From positions 15,484,021 to 15,548,020 of the forward strand of contig BSYO01000014.1 of assembly GCA_033239525.1 (NCBI GenBank): a DNA stretch of 64,000 nt, read 5' to 3'. Every line of letters begins with the position of its first letter. Position 1 is the first letter of the stretch. The position numbers and the translations under genes are program-made. Origin of the DNA: Nepenthes gracilis. Taxonomy: Eukaryota; Streptophyta; Magnoliopsida; Caryophyllales; Nepenthaceae. Of the stretch, positions 44,882-56,299 are shown piece by piece. Below the pieces are notes generated by a model that was not told the DNA's origin, searched no databases, and saw only the letters and a list, made by a program, of their open reading frames with translations.

Positions 44882-45913
44882 TAATGGGTATACCGTAGTT
44901 GGGCTGGCCCAACAGTCAAAGAAGGCCGAAATAGCCTGTTGGATGGTCAACTCCAACGTTGGCCCAATAGGAGGTTAAGACCCAAATCCTGAAAGGTCCA
45001 AACACTCTCCCAATGGTGAACACCAGCGTTGACTGTTGAGGCACAGGCGGGCGGCTAACACGCGCCCAGGACGGTCAATCCGAGCATTGACCGGAATCAT
45101 TGCAACAACAGGTTGAAAATAAAAGGCTTTTCACGGACCTGTTCCACTTGCGCCCACGATCTAGCAGGCAACCAGCAATAGCTCTTTCAGCACATTCCAC
45201 GAATTCAGCCAGCACCCAAAAAGGATATTGATAAAATTAACACCCTTTCCATAAGGAAGGCGCCCGATTTTTTCAATCTTCTATTAACTGGGGCTCTCCA
45301 ATGGTAGAATGCATGGAATGAAAGTGAGCAACTTGGAAGCCATTGTACTTGAGAAGGGAAATAATCTCGGCCGATTTAGTAACTCACAGCCTCCCTGTGG
45401 GAGGAAGACCATCCAGAATAACGCAGGGGATCACACATTCCAACTAAGAAGGATCACTCTGTCATCCTTTAAGTAAACCCTAAAATTTTCATTCAGGGTC
45501 CGCAAGCTTTTACTCACACAACGTCCATAACGACAACTAAGACAGACATACAATTTTCTACTCTCTGTTGACACTCCAAAAACCCAAGGCATACAAACGT
45601 ACTTCTGACAGCCGTTTATAGCCTCCCCACCATCCAGATCCAAGAAGACGGCTTTGCCTCTCTTTTATTTGGAGATCCACACACTCTTACTCTCTCTCTC
45701 TTTTAATTCTCAATTCCAGTAACCTTTTCAGATTTCGGAGGCTATTTACTGACTTAAGCGTCGGAGTATTTTTGGAGGGATAACTTTCCGCTGACACACT
45801 GGCTTCTTGTTCGTTTTAGTGGTGTGCAGGATCCAAACTCAGTAAACGGAGCCAAAACTAGGATAAGCGGATCATCCCGAATCTATTCGAAGTTTGGGTC
45901 CAAGGACGCATCA
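44882..45913 (+). repeat. 3' LTR of element D
   Basis: Starts TAATGGGTATACCG (TG changed to TA) after the polypurine tract and ends GACGCATCA, followed by ATTTT. 1032 bp. It is exactly 45 bp longer than the 5' LTR, explained by an extra segment near 45026-45070 (TGTTGAGGCACAGG to CGGTCAAT). Confidence 0.92.
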
Positions 45914-46325
45914 ATTTTATATAAAAATATCTTTTTAAAAAGCTATTTTGCATATTTTATACTAAAGATATTTTTAAAGAAAATAAATTTTTATAGAAAT
46001 ATTTTTCAAACTTAGACGTGTATAAGAAAAAAGCGAAAAATTACACAAATAACGGGCGATATTGGATGTCTTTTATTATTAATTATAGTAATATTTTTAA
46101 AATAATGGTAGCATTCTACGGTCAAAAATTTTGGCCCTGTCCGTTGAATTAAATCTAACCCTCCCTTTTTTTTTTTCTTCCTTTTTTTAACTTGTTTTTT
46201 TTTAAAAAAATTATTTTATATTATATTTTTTATTTTTAATTTTTTTATAAAATAAAAAATATTAAAAAAATATTTTTTATAATTTTTTATATCCTATTAA
46301 TATAATAATATTTTAAAAATATATT
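45914..46325. other. AT-rich spacer between elements D and E
   Basis: No gene. Long T and A runs (46165-46320). Confidence 0.6.
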
Positions 46326-47243
46326 TGTTGCGTAAAGCCCAAGGTTGTTGTGCGGATTAAGAGGAGCCGGATTCCTAAGCGCTGGGGCTTCGGAAGAAGG
46401 ATCAGTCTCCGTCTCTCGGAACTCCGGAGCGCACAACACAAACAACAAACAAGAGGTGAAGGGTCAGCGCAGATTTCTCCACCAAGGCTACCTCGACGCT
46501 CAAGTGAGAAATTCCCATGATTGACGGAAATGCGCACGCTAAGCTGGTGCGCGTAAAAATCTTGTGATGCGTAAGAAGAACTTATGTGGTGATGAGTAGA
46601 AATGCGGTGGAGGTGATGGAAGGCTGGCTTCCTTGGTGCCTTTGCGATGAGTGGCTAACTTTCCGCTTGACGGGATGAGAAGAAGGAGAAGCGATTTGGC
46701 CCAATCCGGTCGAGGATTGGAACCTTATGGGATTTGGCCTAGTGCTTCGGGATCCAAGGTAACCCCTTCGCAAGGTCCCAGAACTGCAAAACCGTTTCGA
46801 GTTCGAATCCAAATTCGAGCCGTAATCCCCTTCTCTCGGGAGGGTGAGAGCGAAAATATGCCTCCTCCCGTTTGGACTCTTGGCGGCAAGACGCCTGCTG
46901 CCTCGGTCGTGATTGCTTGGCCACGCTGCTGTCCCGAGAAGCGTGTCGTGCACGCTGGCGGGCGCGTCGATCACGCCGATTTTCTGAGAGAGGAGGCCGG
47001 CCGCTCTGCCCAGACAAGAACATGGCGTTGGCGTGAGTGCCGCTATGCCTCTATTTGCCTAGCCTTTCCGCCTTTCCCTGCTTCCTGGCGACGCATTTAA
47101 TGCGGGGCCGCAGTTTCGTTGGCGTGACTTCGCGACCATTCCCCGCCGGGTCAATGGCCTTTCGCGTGCTCCTCCTTTTTCACGTGGGCCGCTTGCTTTG
47201 TGGGCCGGGATCACATCTCACGGGCCGAACACAGGACCCAACA
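46326..47243 (-). repeat. 3' LTR of element E
   Basis: On the + strand runs TGTTGCGTAAAG to AGGACCCAACA, 918 bp, next to the inverted polypurine tract. The minus strand has the conserved LTR block (CACTTGAGCGTCG, then CACCTCTTGTTTGTTGTTTG). Confidence 0.85.
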
Positions 47244-47510
47244 CTAGCCCCCATGCCCGGGGCGGTCTGGCCGGGCCCGGCATGTCCATGAGCCCATTTC
47301 CACGGTCCGCTCTTCCTCCGTGCCGCGCCACTTTGTCGTCTTTGATTCGCGCCTTTCCCTGGCCAGGCGGGCTTTGGGCGCCGCTGTCAATCCACCTCGC
47401 CGCCCGAGATTCAAGGCGCTTGGTTGCGCTCGACCGGTGGTCGTCGCCATCGCTCAAAGACGTTACCGACACCGTGTTGGTGCTGGGTGAGAGGGCGGCC
47501 GTATCCTGCC

Positions 47511-47519
47511 TATAAATAG
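47511..47519 (+). promoter_or_regulatory. TATA box facing the antisense gene of E (distal)
   Basis: CCTATAAATAGCC on the antisense-gene strand, 267 bp inside the element from its 3' LTR. Element C has a similar box at the same distance (23680-23688). Confidence 0.5.
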
Positions 47520-49460
47520 CCGGGTGCCCAAACGGGTTGAACCGTGCCTTAGCGGCCTTTGGTGGAGACGATGAGAGGATCTGGTTTTGCCCGGCCTGGG
47601 TGGGCACTCGAGAAGGAATGGGTGGATCACCCGCATGCCGAGCTCTCGGGTGTTCACTGCCATAATCCAAGCCTCATGGCTTGCTTTCTCGCAACGTGAG
47701 TGGCTCGCCCCATTCCCTCTGCCGTCGCCGTGGCGCCTCCTTCTTGGTCAGGCTTGGGCCGGGCCGGGCGGATTCTTTGACTTCCTCAGCATCCTATCCG
47801 CCCGACCAACGCGGCGGAGGAGAAGTCTCCCCGCGGCGTGCGCCGGGGCGACCCGGCCATAGAAGGGGTGCGAGGTAAGTAGCCCTCTTGGAAGTCGGGC
47901 TTGACATCGGACTTTTCGGGAGCTTCTTCAAGCAAGTGTTTCCCGGACGGTGGATTGGCTGCCGGAGACTTCCACTGGGCCGCTCCCTTGCTTCCGCCCA
48001 CCGGGCCGGCAACCAATCAAGCTTTCAGCCTCTCCGTCACGGCTCAGGGCTCTCGGGGCGAGGTACGGGGGCATACCGGCTTCGTTCAAATTCTCTCTTT
48101 TTTATTTTTTCCGTAGCTCCATGGTTGTAGATCTTGTACTTTGTAAGGAAGCATTTGTTAATAACGTAGTAGTCCATTTTGTCTTCAACTTTGTCTTGCC
48201 TTTGTGAATGCGTTTTGATTTTCGGGCATATCGGCCCGAGGGTCCACGTCGTTCCCGTGAGCCCGTGGGGTCTGCGCAACCGTCATGTCCGCTTGAGACG
48301 GCCGGGCGATTTAATGCCTCGCTGACCATTGAGAATTCATTTCATCCGGGAAGCGTGCGAGTTTTCAGAACTTTCCACGCCAGCAAGCCTTCATTTGCCC
48401 CGCTTTAAATGCGTTGATTTTCGGAGCCACAGCCTCTTCGGGAGAAAACTTGCTTATTTAAACGTTTTCCCCGACTTTTGGCTCCCCTACATGCCTGCTC
48501 GTCCTCCGGGTTATGTCTTGCCTTCGCGCTCGATCTCCTGTTTGAAATCAAATGGCGGACTTTTCAGTGACTCGAATATTCTTCTCACGAGTCAAGATCG
48601 GCTCTCACGCCCCGCTCTTTCGTGGATCGGGCGTCTTTGAGCGCCTTCTCCGAGACCACGGCCGCAGGCCCTTCTCGAGTCGAGGACACCTCCACGGTTC
48701 TGATGGCTCCGCCGCGAAGAGTGGAGCGGCTCGGGGCCCGTGTTGCATATTTGGAGGCGCTGGGCCGAGTCCGAGGCTCGGGCCGCTCGTCTAGCGGAAG
48801 CTAATGGGGCGCAGCCCGCATCTTGGCCCTTGGAAGGAGCTCCGGCGACCTTAAGAAGCGACAAGGCCGAGGTCGAAGCCAGCGGTCAGAGTTAGTGGTC
48901 GAGGCTTCATAACGAAGGACCGATCCGATCCTCGGACGGGCCCCCACGGGACGCCGCCCGGGATATACCGTAGAGGCTGGCCTTCTTGGGAGGATCCAAA
49001 CTTCAGCTACAGCGTCCTAGATCCTCGCAACTTGGCGTCCGATCTGCGTGGGGTCGGGTTGGTGGACACGCGCCCAAAGTTCTACGCCGTCTCTCGGTTC
49101 CAATAATCTTTTGATGATCTGTGGAGCACTTCTTCCCCGTTAGCGTTATATAAAATATTTTGTCGTAATGAGAACTCGCCTTTCGTATTGTTTCTCCGTC
49201 GGATTTTCCTGTTCCTTGTTTTCTCTCTTTTCCTCTTTCTTTTTTTGCGTCGTCATTGGGGCTCGCTACCGTGAGCCCGTATTTAATACGGCGGCCTTGA
49301 CAGGTGCTAGCCGATCCCACAAGGAGTCGCGTCTGCTAGCCTGTCGCCTAGCCATCATGGCACTCGATTGGAGTTCTGCGGTGTGCTGGGATGCTGCCAC
49401 GTGCCTCATCCTCCGCTGGCGGTGGCAATTCAGTTTCCCGCCTCTTTGTTCGGCGTTGTC

Positions 49461-49468
49461 TATTTAAA
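49461..49468 (+). promoter_or_regulatory. TATA-like box of antisense gene E (proximal)
   Basis: TTGTCTATTTAAACC 70 bp before ATG 49538, and the same string is found on the minus strand of element C (22728-22735). A third TATTTAAA lies at 48455. Confidence 0.5.
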
Positions 49469-49537
49469 CCGGACGCCAATCGTTTCTTTCCTTCCGCTGA
49501 CTTCTTCTACCTTCATTCTTGAAGTTCTTAAAAACAA

Positions 49538-51600
49538 ATGGCAGCGAAAACAGAAGGTTCTTCTTCTTCCCGTGTCGCAGAAATGGCTCGCCATGGTGTT
49601 AACACACGGATCGATTTTGACCGAGGCGTATATTGCCTCCCTAGGGTAGACTATGCGATTCGCGAGTGATTTCCTTGCTCCTGGTCCTCAAGATAGACGC
49701 GCTCCTCGGAGGGCTTTATAGCAGTTTATGAGTACCATCTCAAGGGAGGACTTCTCAGATTTCATTGCACCGCTTTGTCGCATGCAATAGTCGATACACC
49801 GGGAGTTCCCATGGCAGGCTTCACCCTAACGCCTTACGCCACCTCGGGTGTCTCGTGCGTCTTCGCCATCATGCACCAGTCACGATTTTGACGCCAAGGC
49901 GCTGGGTAATTTTTCGGCCTCGAGTCGGAGGATTGGATATCGCTCACCCGGGGCAGGATTCAACCTTCGTGGCACAAATCCCGATTCCGTTAAGGGGCGG
50001 GAAGGAGCGCTTTTCTTCTCGAGACGCCTTTTGAGTATGAGCTTCCGAGAGGGTGGGGCCCGATCTCGGAGTTCTTCGGAACAAGCCTACCGATGAGGAC
50101 ATCGGGAATCCTCGAAGCCGATCTCCGTAGCTCGGGCCCGAGGAGAAGAACTTTAAGAAAGCCGGGCCACTACCTTTCCCCTATCACGTTCGAGATTGCT
50201 AGATGGGGACCTCCCGGCAGTGGGGCGGCAGGCCGGGCCCGTGGAGGTCTGGAGATACGGAGACTCATCCGCAGGCCGCGAAGGCTGCGGAGGAGAGTTG
50301 TTCTCTGCTGCGTTCTTCAAGCAATGATGAGGACGCAGCAGCCCTCAAAAGGTTGAGGAAGCGAGCGCCACCGAAGGAGGTTGAGAAGGCGAGTCGCCGG
50401 GTTCTTGATTCGCGGGAAGTTCGGCTCCGACGAGATCTGCCGGGCGCGCGCCAAAGGGAAATCTCGGCCGTACCTTCGCCGACTTCGATCGCGGAGCCAT
50501 CCGCCACGGTCGGGCGAGGTCAATCTACCCACCGGGACCTTCCTTACCGGGCCAGACGCCGAGGCGTCAGACGTTGTTGTTTTGGATAGCCCCAGAGGCC
50601 ATCGGTTTCGGCGCCGAGCGGGCGTTGAGGAGCCGGGGCCTCGCATCGTTGCAAGCCTATTCTTGCGGAGCCTGCCTTCTCGTGAGCGGGCCTCCCGGGA
50701 TCCCCGGGTGGTATTCTCGAGGGCCGGGACGGCTCCTGTCGCTCCGAGCAGCCGACGGGCGGGGAAGCCGGTCGCGCTCAGGGCGGGAGCCCCAGTGTCC
50801 GTCGTCGCTATCCCCTTCCTATCAGCCTCCTCACTAGCCGAGGAGACGGAGCCCGCAGGGTGGCCTTGGATGAGCCTCGCACGGTCGCATGCTCGGTGGT
50901 CGCTGACGCTCCCGTGGGCGATGCGGGTTCGGGATAGCGCGGGGCGGCCGGGCGTCCTCGGGCGAGAGCTGAAGCGCTCCTTCGGCGGCGGCCTGACCCG
51001 GCCCGGCCCTCCCCATGCGGCCGAGGAGAGGAGCCCAGAGAGAGGCCTCGGCGGTCAAGGCTTCCCTTCAACACGGCCCTTTCCTGTGACGGCGGTTCCT
51101 TTTCTCTTCTTTTCTTGTCTGCCATCACGGTCATACCTTTTAACTTCTCCACCGCATGCCGGGACGATACGGGTCCCCGTCGAGGTGCGCTGGGCCGGGT
51201 TCTTCGCTACGGAAGCCTTGAGCATGGTCATCGCTGACGGGCACCATCTTGCCACAAGCCTGCGCTCGAATCGCATCCCTCACCGAGGAGGTTGGGCGTG
51301 GCTGCGCGGAGAGTTGCGCGAATTAGAGGGCCTCCTTTCTGCTGCGGAGAAAGGATCGGGCTGGACTAGTTGTGGGACGCGGTTGGGCGGCATTTCTCCT
51401 TGAGTGGCGGTCGGCGATGGACACTCGCTTTTGGGACGGCATCCGCCATGCCGCAGATCGTCTCCCCGGGCGGCTCACGCCCCAGCCCGGCCCCTTCATC
51501 CAGAAACGCCGGGTAGGAGAAGCGTCGCGCTGAAGACGCTTCTCGAGGAAGCGGGCCCGCCGAAAGTACCGCTTGATTAGCTTCCGCCGCCGTTAAGTCC
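49538..51600 (+). pseudogene. antisense gene of element E, decayed
   Basis: ATG 49538 opens MAAKTEGSSSSRVAEMARHG, then a stop near 49667. Fragments in shifting frames read AVYEYHLKGGL, FPLHRF and LHPNALRHLGC (49715-49850), the pattern of the plant 'putative gypsy type transposon' domain. Then come DEDAAALKRLRKRAP (50330-50370) and ASDVVVLDSP (50555-50590), both aligning with element C. A 340-codon open frame, 50381-51403, covers the second half but is probably real only in parts. The C-terminal part is FFATEALSMV, LRELEGLL. A pyrimidine-rich stretch at 51070-51150 stands where elements B and D have an intron; its splice sites are not clear. Confidence 0.5.
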
Positions 51601-52552
51601 CGAAGTTTGGTTTTTGTTGTTGTATCATGCTTCGCTTGTATATAATGTTTGTATAAATGAGAAGCTTTGCTTGCGCCTCGCGTCCATGCTTCCTTTATCA
51701 TACGGCGTTGTTCGCCTTTTGCTTTGTCCTGATCACGCCGCGCGTTTGAGTATTGGGCCCTTTGAGCCGCTCCGTTAAGGCCCTATACGGGCGCCTTGCG
51801 TGGTGCTCGCCCCGTAAGAGGATGTCACACAGCTCACGCGTTTGGGGAGCTCGATCCGGTAAAGCGGATGTCGCCGCAAGCTCCTCGGAGCCTGCGAGGG
51901 CTGGGCCGCAGCGGTCGATGCCGGGACTCCGGGTCTAGAAGCCTGGTCGCGTATAATTGCGGGAGGTGTGTCGCTCCTGCTCAAAGCGTTATGAACACCA
52001 AGTGAGGTCCTAGCCCACGACCATTGCATCATGGCGTGCTCTCTTCTCTTGCAAGAAGGTCGCCGCCGCCCCCTAAGGTTTTGTTGGCCGTAGAGTGGGT
52101 TCTCCAAGAGCCCCAGGTGCCTATGGGTCGACCGCACGGGTCGTAGGCGCGTAGCCTTTGGAATGGATCGCCTGATCCGGTGTCTCCCTCACGGCCGGAC
52201 GCCTCCGGGCTGGACTAGCACGGGGCTGAGTCTCTGGTGGCCGCTGGGCTCTTGGGCGCCGGGGCCATGGTGGGAGGTGAGCCGTCCCAGGCCGTCTAGC
52301 GTGAGGATCGGAGTCTCGGCCCGCTGGGCCTTTTTGCACCGGAGCCAGAGGCTGAATTTTGCGGATGGACGCTTGTCCTCCCGACGGGATCCAGGTCGTT
52401 TAATTTGATCGCGCAATGCATGCTATCAACTCACACGAATGAATATGAAATATGACAATAAGAGTGATAATAGCGTTAACCAAAAGACGAGAAACATGAT
52501 CAAGCACTCATCATGATGTATGCGCGTGCGCCTTACCCGGGTCACCGTTGCA
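51601..52552 (-). other. 3' untranslated region of element E with conserved box
   Basis: No gene. Minus strand CAACAAAACCTTAGGGGGCG at 52065-52084 is identical to element C, and similarity continues on its downstream side (CTTCTTG, AAGAGAGCAC, ATGGTCGTGGGC, CACACCTCCCGCAAT). Degenerate CAGCGGGCC and AGACGGCC motifs at 52180-52340 correspond to the minisatellite position. Confidence 0.65.
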
Positions 52553-53770
52553 TTATTGATAATATTTCCTTAAGTCAAGGCGGCATTCCATGTCCGCGGG
52601 ACAAGTTTGCCGCTCGGGCGCGTGGCTTGTACGCTCGCTCCGGGAGGATTGCGGAGACGAAGAACGGCCCCTCCCATCCCGGGGAGAGTTTATTTCTGAT
52701 CGCGGTCTTTCCCGCTTGCCTACGCTCGAGGACCGGATCTCCAACTTCTAGCGGGCGTGCCACCCGCTTGTCAGTAGTATCGCGCCACTCGCCGCTGGTA
52801 GGCGGCGGTTGAGCCGTGTGGCGTCCCCGCCTTTCGAGAGCAAGTCCAGACTCTCCCCGAGCTTTTAAGGCTGTTGGTAGTTGGGTCGAAGTGTTCGACC
52901 CGCAGCTTGGCATTCCCACTTCTACGGGAACCACCGCCTCAACTCCCGGCCGTAGAGCTCAAGGGCGTTTCCTTGTTGATTCCCTCGTAGTCGCTCGGGA
53001 TACTCGACCATAGCACCTGATGGTAGCTCCTCCACCCAGGAGCCCCCACAATCTTCCCGGGTCTTTATCCCATGGAGCAACGTGCGGTTGGTAACTCGCT
53101 TTGCCGTTGGATGCGGGTGCGCCACGGATGTGTGCACCGCTTGATGCGGAGGTTGTGGCAGTACTTTGTAAAGCGTTTCCCGTGAACCGGGTACCGGTAT
53201 CGATCCACCCAACCTCGGGGATCCCAAAGCGCAATGATGCAAGGCGTAGGAACTCCGCCGCATTGTGCTGGTGATCCTAGCGAGAGGGGCAGCTTCCACC
53301 CATTTCGTAAAATAATCGTCCGACGATCAGAAATTTTCTGTCCCACGCCGTTGGAAGCGGACCAAGTATCTCCCGAGAGCCCCTATTGCGCGAACGGCCA
53401 TGGGGGATCGGAGATAGTGTGACTCGGTGCGGCCGGTGTGTCATATTGCTGTGGACTCGCAACTTTCACACTTGGGACGAACTCCATAGCGTCTCGCTTC
53501 ATGGTGGGCCAGTAGAAGCCTTCATGACGCGTTGAATGCTAGGTTTTTTCCCCGCCAATGTGTGATCCGCAGACCCCAAGTGTATACGCAACGCGTAGTC
53601 GGCCTCCTCTCGGGTAAGACATTTCGGGAGGGGAGCGAGTACCCCCCCTGCATGCCTCCTTCCGTTCGAATAATCGTACCATCTCGCGCTTTCTTGACCG
53701 CTTGGCATCGTTGGCGTCTTACGGTAAGGTTCCTCCGACAAGAACCGTATGTGGCGTCATCCAATTATCT
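52553..53770 (-). pseudogene. integrase of element E, eroded
   Basis: Minus-strand pieces in changing frames: YALRIHLGSADHTLAGKK (zinc region, near 53560-53620), HGKRFTKYCHNLRIK (near 53150-53200), NRTLLHG, TRESTRK, VVPVEVGMPS (near 52900-52934), LEVGDPVLE, WEGPFFVSAI, ending LRKYYQ at about 52556. The TDNG motif is damaged (DRYRYPVHGKRF). Dead. Confidence 0.75.
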
Positions 53771-54029
53771 CCGTGCCGATCTCGCATTACTTCTTTGTCC
53801 CGGCCGATGCCGGTGCGTTTAGGACTTCCTGGGCTCCTCGCGTCTTGCCATGGTCACAGCGGCCGCGTCCGGCCAGTGGTCAAGACGTCACGTTATCTCG
53901 ATCTGGGATATGCTCGATCTCGGTGGATCAACTCGGGGATCGGGTGGTTCTTACTCTCGCGAGATACCTCACTAGTCAGGTTCGCGGCCTCAAGTTCCCT
54001 TTCCTGGTTGACCACGAGCTGCCGAATCA

Positions 54030-54290
54030 CTACGCACGACCGGCGATCGCATGAACACTCCTCGCAGTGATCGCAGGCCCGCGAGGGAGGGCTTCATATT
54101 CCTTGGCGTTGTTCGTGGGCGGGAAGGCCCGATGTAACGGAGTATGTGATCTCCATGCCTTCGGCGTCCTTAGCACCACCAGCTCGCTCCTGCTCGGGTT
54201 GATGATCCGCCCACGTTGAGAGTCCATACGGCGAGATCTCCGTCCGTCTTCTTCTCAGCGTTGTTGTCCTCGCTTGCTCTGGCGCTGCCT
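54030..54290 (-). pseudogene. second RNase H of element E, eroded
   Basis: Minus strand SELVVLRTPKAWRSHTPLHR and FPPTNNAKEYEALPRG align with the element C domain (VVLRTPKGMEIAYS, FPATNNVAEYEALLAG). The first RNase H region (54290-54880) is present only as scattered pieces. Confidence 0.7.
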
Positions 54291-54889
54291 GCCGACAATG
54301 AAGTCGCCGCGTGTCGCCTTTTCACGGCGGTCGCGGCGGAACTCCGGTGTCGAACTCCCGCAGCTCGATAACCATGACCAGCCGGCGGATGTCTTCAAGC
54401 CTGAAATCGTCCTCAACGGCCGGGTGCATTAGCACGACGATCCGATGTGACTGGAAGTAGGGTCGTAGCTTCCGTCTTTGCATAGGACGAGTGCGAGCGC
54501 CATCTTTTGCGTGCGGGATAACGGGTTTTACGCCCGTCCACCCGGCTCACGTAGTACACGGTTGTTGCTTGCAGCCATGTTCCGCCACTAACACGGAGCT
54601 GAGGGCGGAAGCCGACGTTGCCGAGGTAGAGGTAGAGATCTTCTCCTTGGCGGTGAGGCTCGGGAGCGGCGCGGCTGGGAAAGATAAGTCTTCAATTCCC
54701 GAATGCTTCGTCGCATTTTTCACTCCATTCGAACCCGTGCGACTTGGTGCCCCTAGCGCCTTGAAGAAAGGCAAGTATTTCTCAGTGACTTGGCCAAGAA
54801 TCGGGAGAGGGCTGCTATCCGCCCCGTCGGCTCGGACTTCTTTTTAATGTGTGCGCGGAGGGTTCAAATCGAGTATTGCCTTGATCTTC

Positions 54890-55610
54890 TCAGTTGGCTT
54901 CTATTCCGCGGGATACAATGAAGCCTAAGAATTTTCAGGAGGTTACCCCGAACGCATTTGGCGGGGTTAAGCTTCATCCCATCTTTGTCGGAGGATCACG
55001 GAAGGTCGTCTGTGTCGTTGGCGTGGCGCCTTGCTACCTTGCTTTTTACGAGCATATCATCGACGTACACCTCCACATTCCGCCCGATTTGAGTCTGCGA
55101 ACATCTTGTTTACGAGGCGCTGTACGTTGCGCCCGCATTCTTGAGACCAAAGGGCATCATTTTGTAGCAACACGTCCCTTGGTACCGTCGTGAACGAGGT
55201 GTGCTCCTCATCCTCCTGGGTCCATCCAGGATCTGGTTGTATCCCGAGTACGCGTCCATGAAGCTCGATTGATTCGTGCCGGACGTGGAGTCCACGAGTT
55301 CGTCGATCCTTGGGAGCGGAAAGCTATCTTTGGGGCAGGCCTTATTCACGCGGTGAAGTCGACACACATCCGCCACTTGCCGCTGCTCTTTTTACCAAGA
55401 CGACGTTGGGATGACCACTCGGTATCTTTGGACTTCTCACGATAAATCCAGCGTCCAAGAGCCTCTTCACTTCTTCCTCGATGGCGACCAACTTCTCGTA
55501 GGGATTGGTTCCTCCTCGGCTGAGACGGGTTTCGGCTGTTGTCAAGGCCAGTGTGGACTATGACTTGGCCGATATCCGGCATGTCGAGAGCCCCATGCAA
55601 ACACATCGGA
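54890..55610 (-). pseudogene. reverse transcriptase of element E, eroded
   Basis: Minus-strand pieces: YEKLVAIEEEVKRLLDAGFI (55420-55500), NKACPKDSFPLPRIDELVDS, SFMDAYSGYNQI, MMPFGLKNAGATY (55120-55160), and EVYVDDML at about 55046-55070 with the catalytic YVDD kept. Short losses and gains change the frame every few dozen codons. Confidence 0.82.
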
Positions 55611-55769
55611 GTTGGTCCGTAGGGAAGGTAATTAGTCTGTCGCGATCTCCGGGTTGAAGGGATTTCCTATCTTGGACGCACCGCCCGGATCCCGGAGGGA
55701 TCGGCGGAATCGCCTCGATCTCCTCCCCCGACCGGGCTGTTGGAGCGACGTCTCGCCGCGGAGGTCCAG

Positions 55770-56155
55770 TCTTCACTTAGTCCGCAAGGTGTCGTAGGAC
55801 TGATTTGGGACAAGTAGCACGTCCGCCCCATTTCTTGATCTCCTAGAACTTCTCCCACCCCCAAGGGGTGGGAAATTTCACCTCCAGTGCGGGATGGATG
55901 TGTAGCCAAGGCGTCGAATGGTCTCGAGTATGGCATTGTATACGAGACGGAAGGTCGGCGGCGAGGAACGCCAACTCGCGCGTCATAGAGCGGGTGAGTC
56001 CCCATCGTGACTTCAGTCGTATAATCCTCAGACCGAACAAAGGCTCGTTGTCCAAGCCGTATAATGGTCCGTTGCTGCCCTCGTTTTCGCTACATTTTAG
56101 TCCGGTTGGTGAACGCAGAAGATCTGATGAAAATTTTGTGAGCTTCGTTATCAAT
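55770..56155 (-). pseudogene. protease region of element E, eroded
   Basis: Minus-strand GPLYGLDNEPLFGL and LEVKFPTPWG, VGEVLGDQEMGRTCY match the protease region of element D (GPLYDLDNEPVPIQG, KFSTPYGVGEVLGDQ). Confidence 0.7.
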
Positions 56156-56299
56156 GAAGACCCGTTTCATTTGGTAGTCATCACCACCGGCGAAACGAGG
56201 GCCGATACAACAAGGGTCGTGAGATGGGGAAGTTACGTGTGCCATGTCTTATTGCTAAAGCTAATGACATCATTTTCTAACCCCTAACTTCGCCCGCTT

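Larger units (their letters stand above)
35650..45913 (+). mobile_element. Ty3/gypsy Tat-lineage element D, full length, integrase core deleted
   Basis: LTRs 35650-36636 and 44882-45913 with target duplication ATTTT (35645-35649 and 45914-45918). Internal order: primer site 36637, gag, protease, reverse transcriptase, first RNase H, second RNase H, truncated integrase, 3' untranslated minisatellite and box, antisense gene, 46-bp array, polypurine tract (CATGGGGGACTAG, ending 44881). 10264 bp. The two LTRs are visibly more alike than those of C or F, so this is probably the youngest of the three. Confidence 0.93.

Noticed and set aside
47218..47670. 150-codon minus-strand frame and many overlapping frames in element E
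   Set aside because: High GC content lowers stop frequency on all frames; none matches a protein family and they overlap the antisense promoter region.
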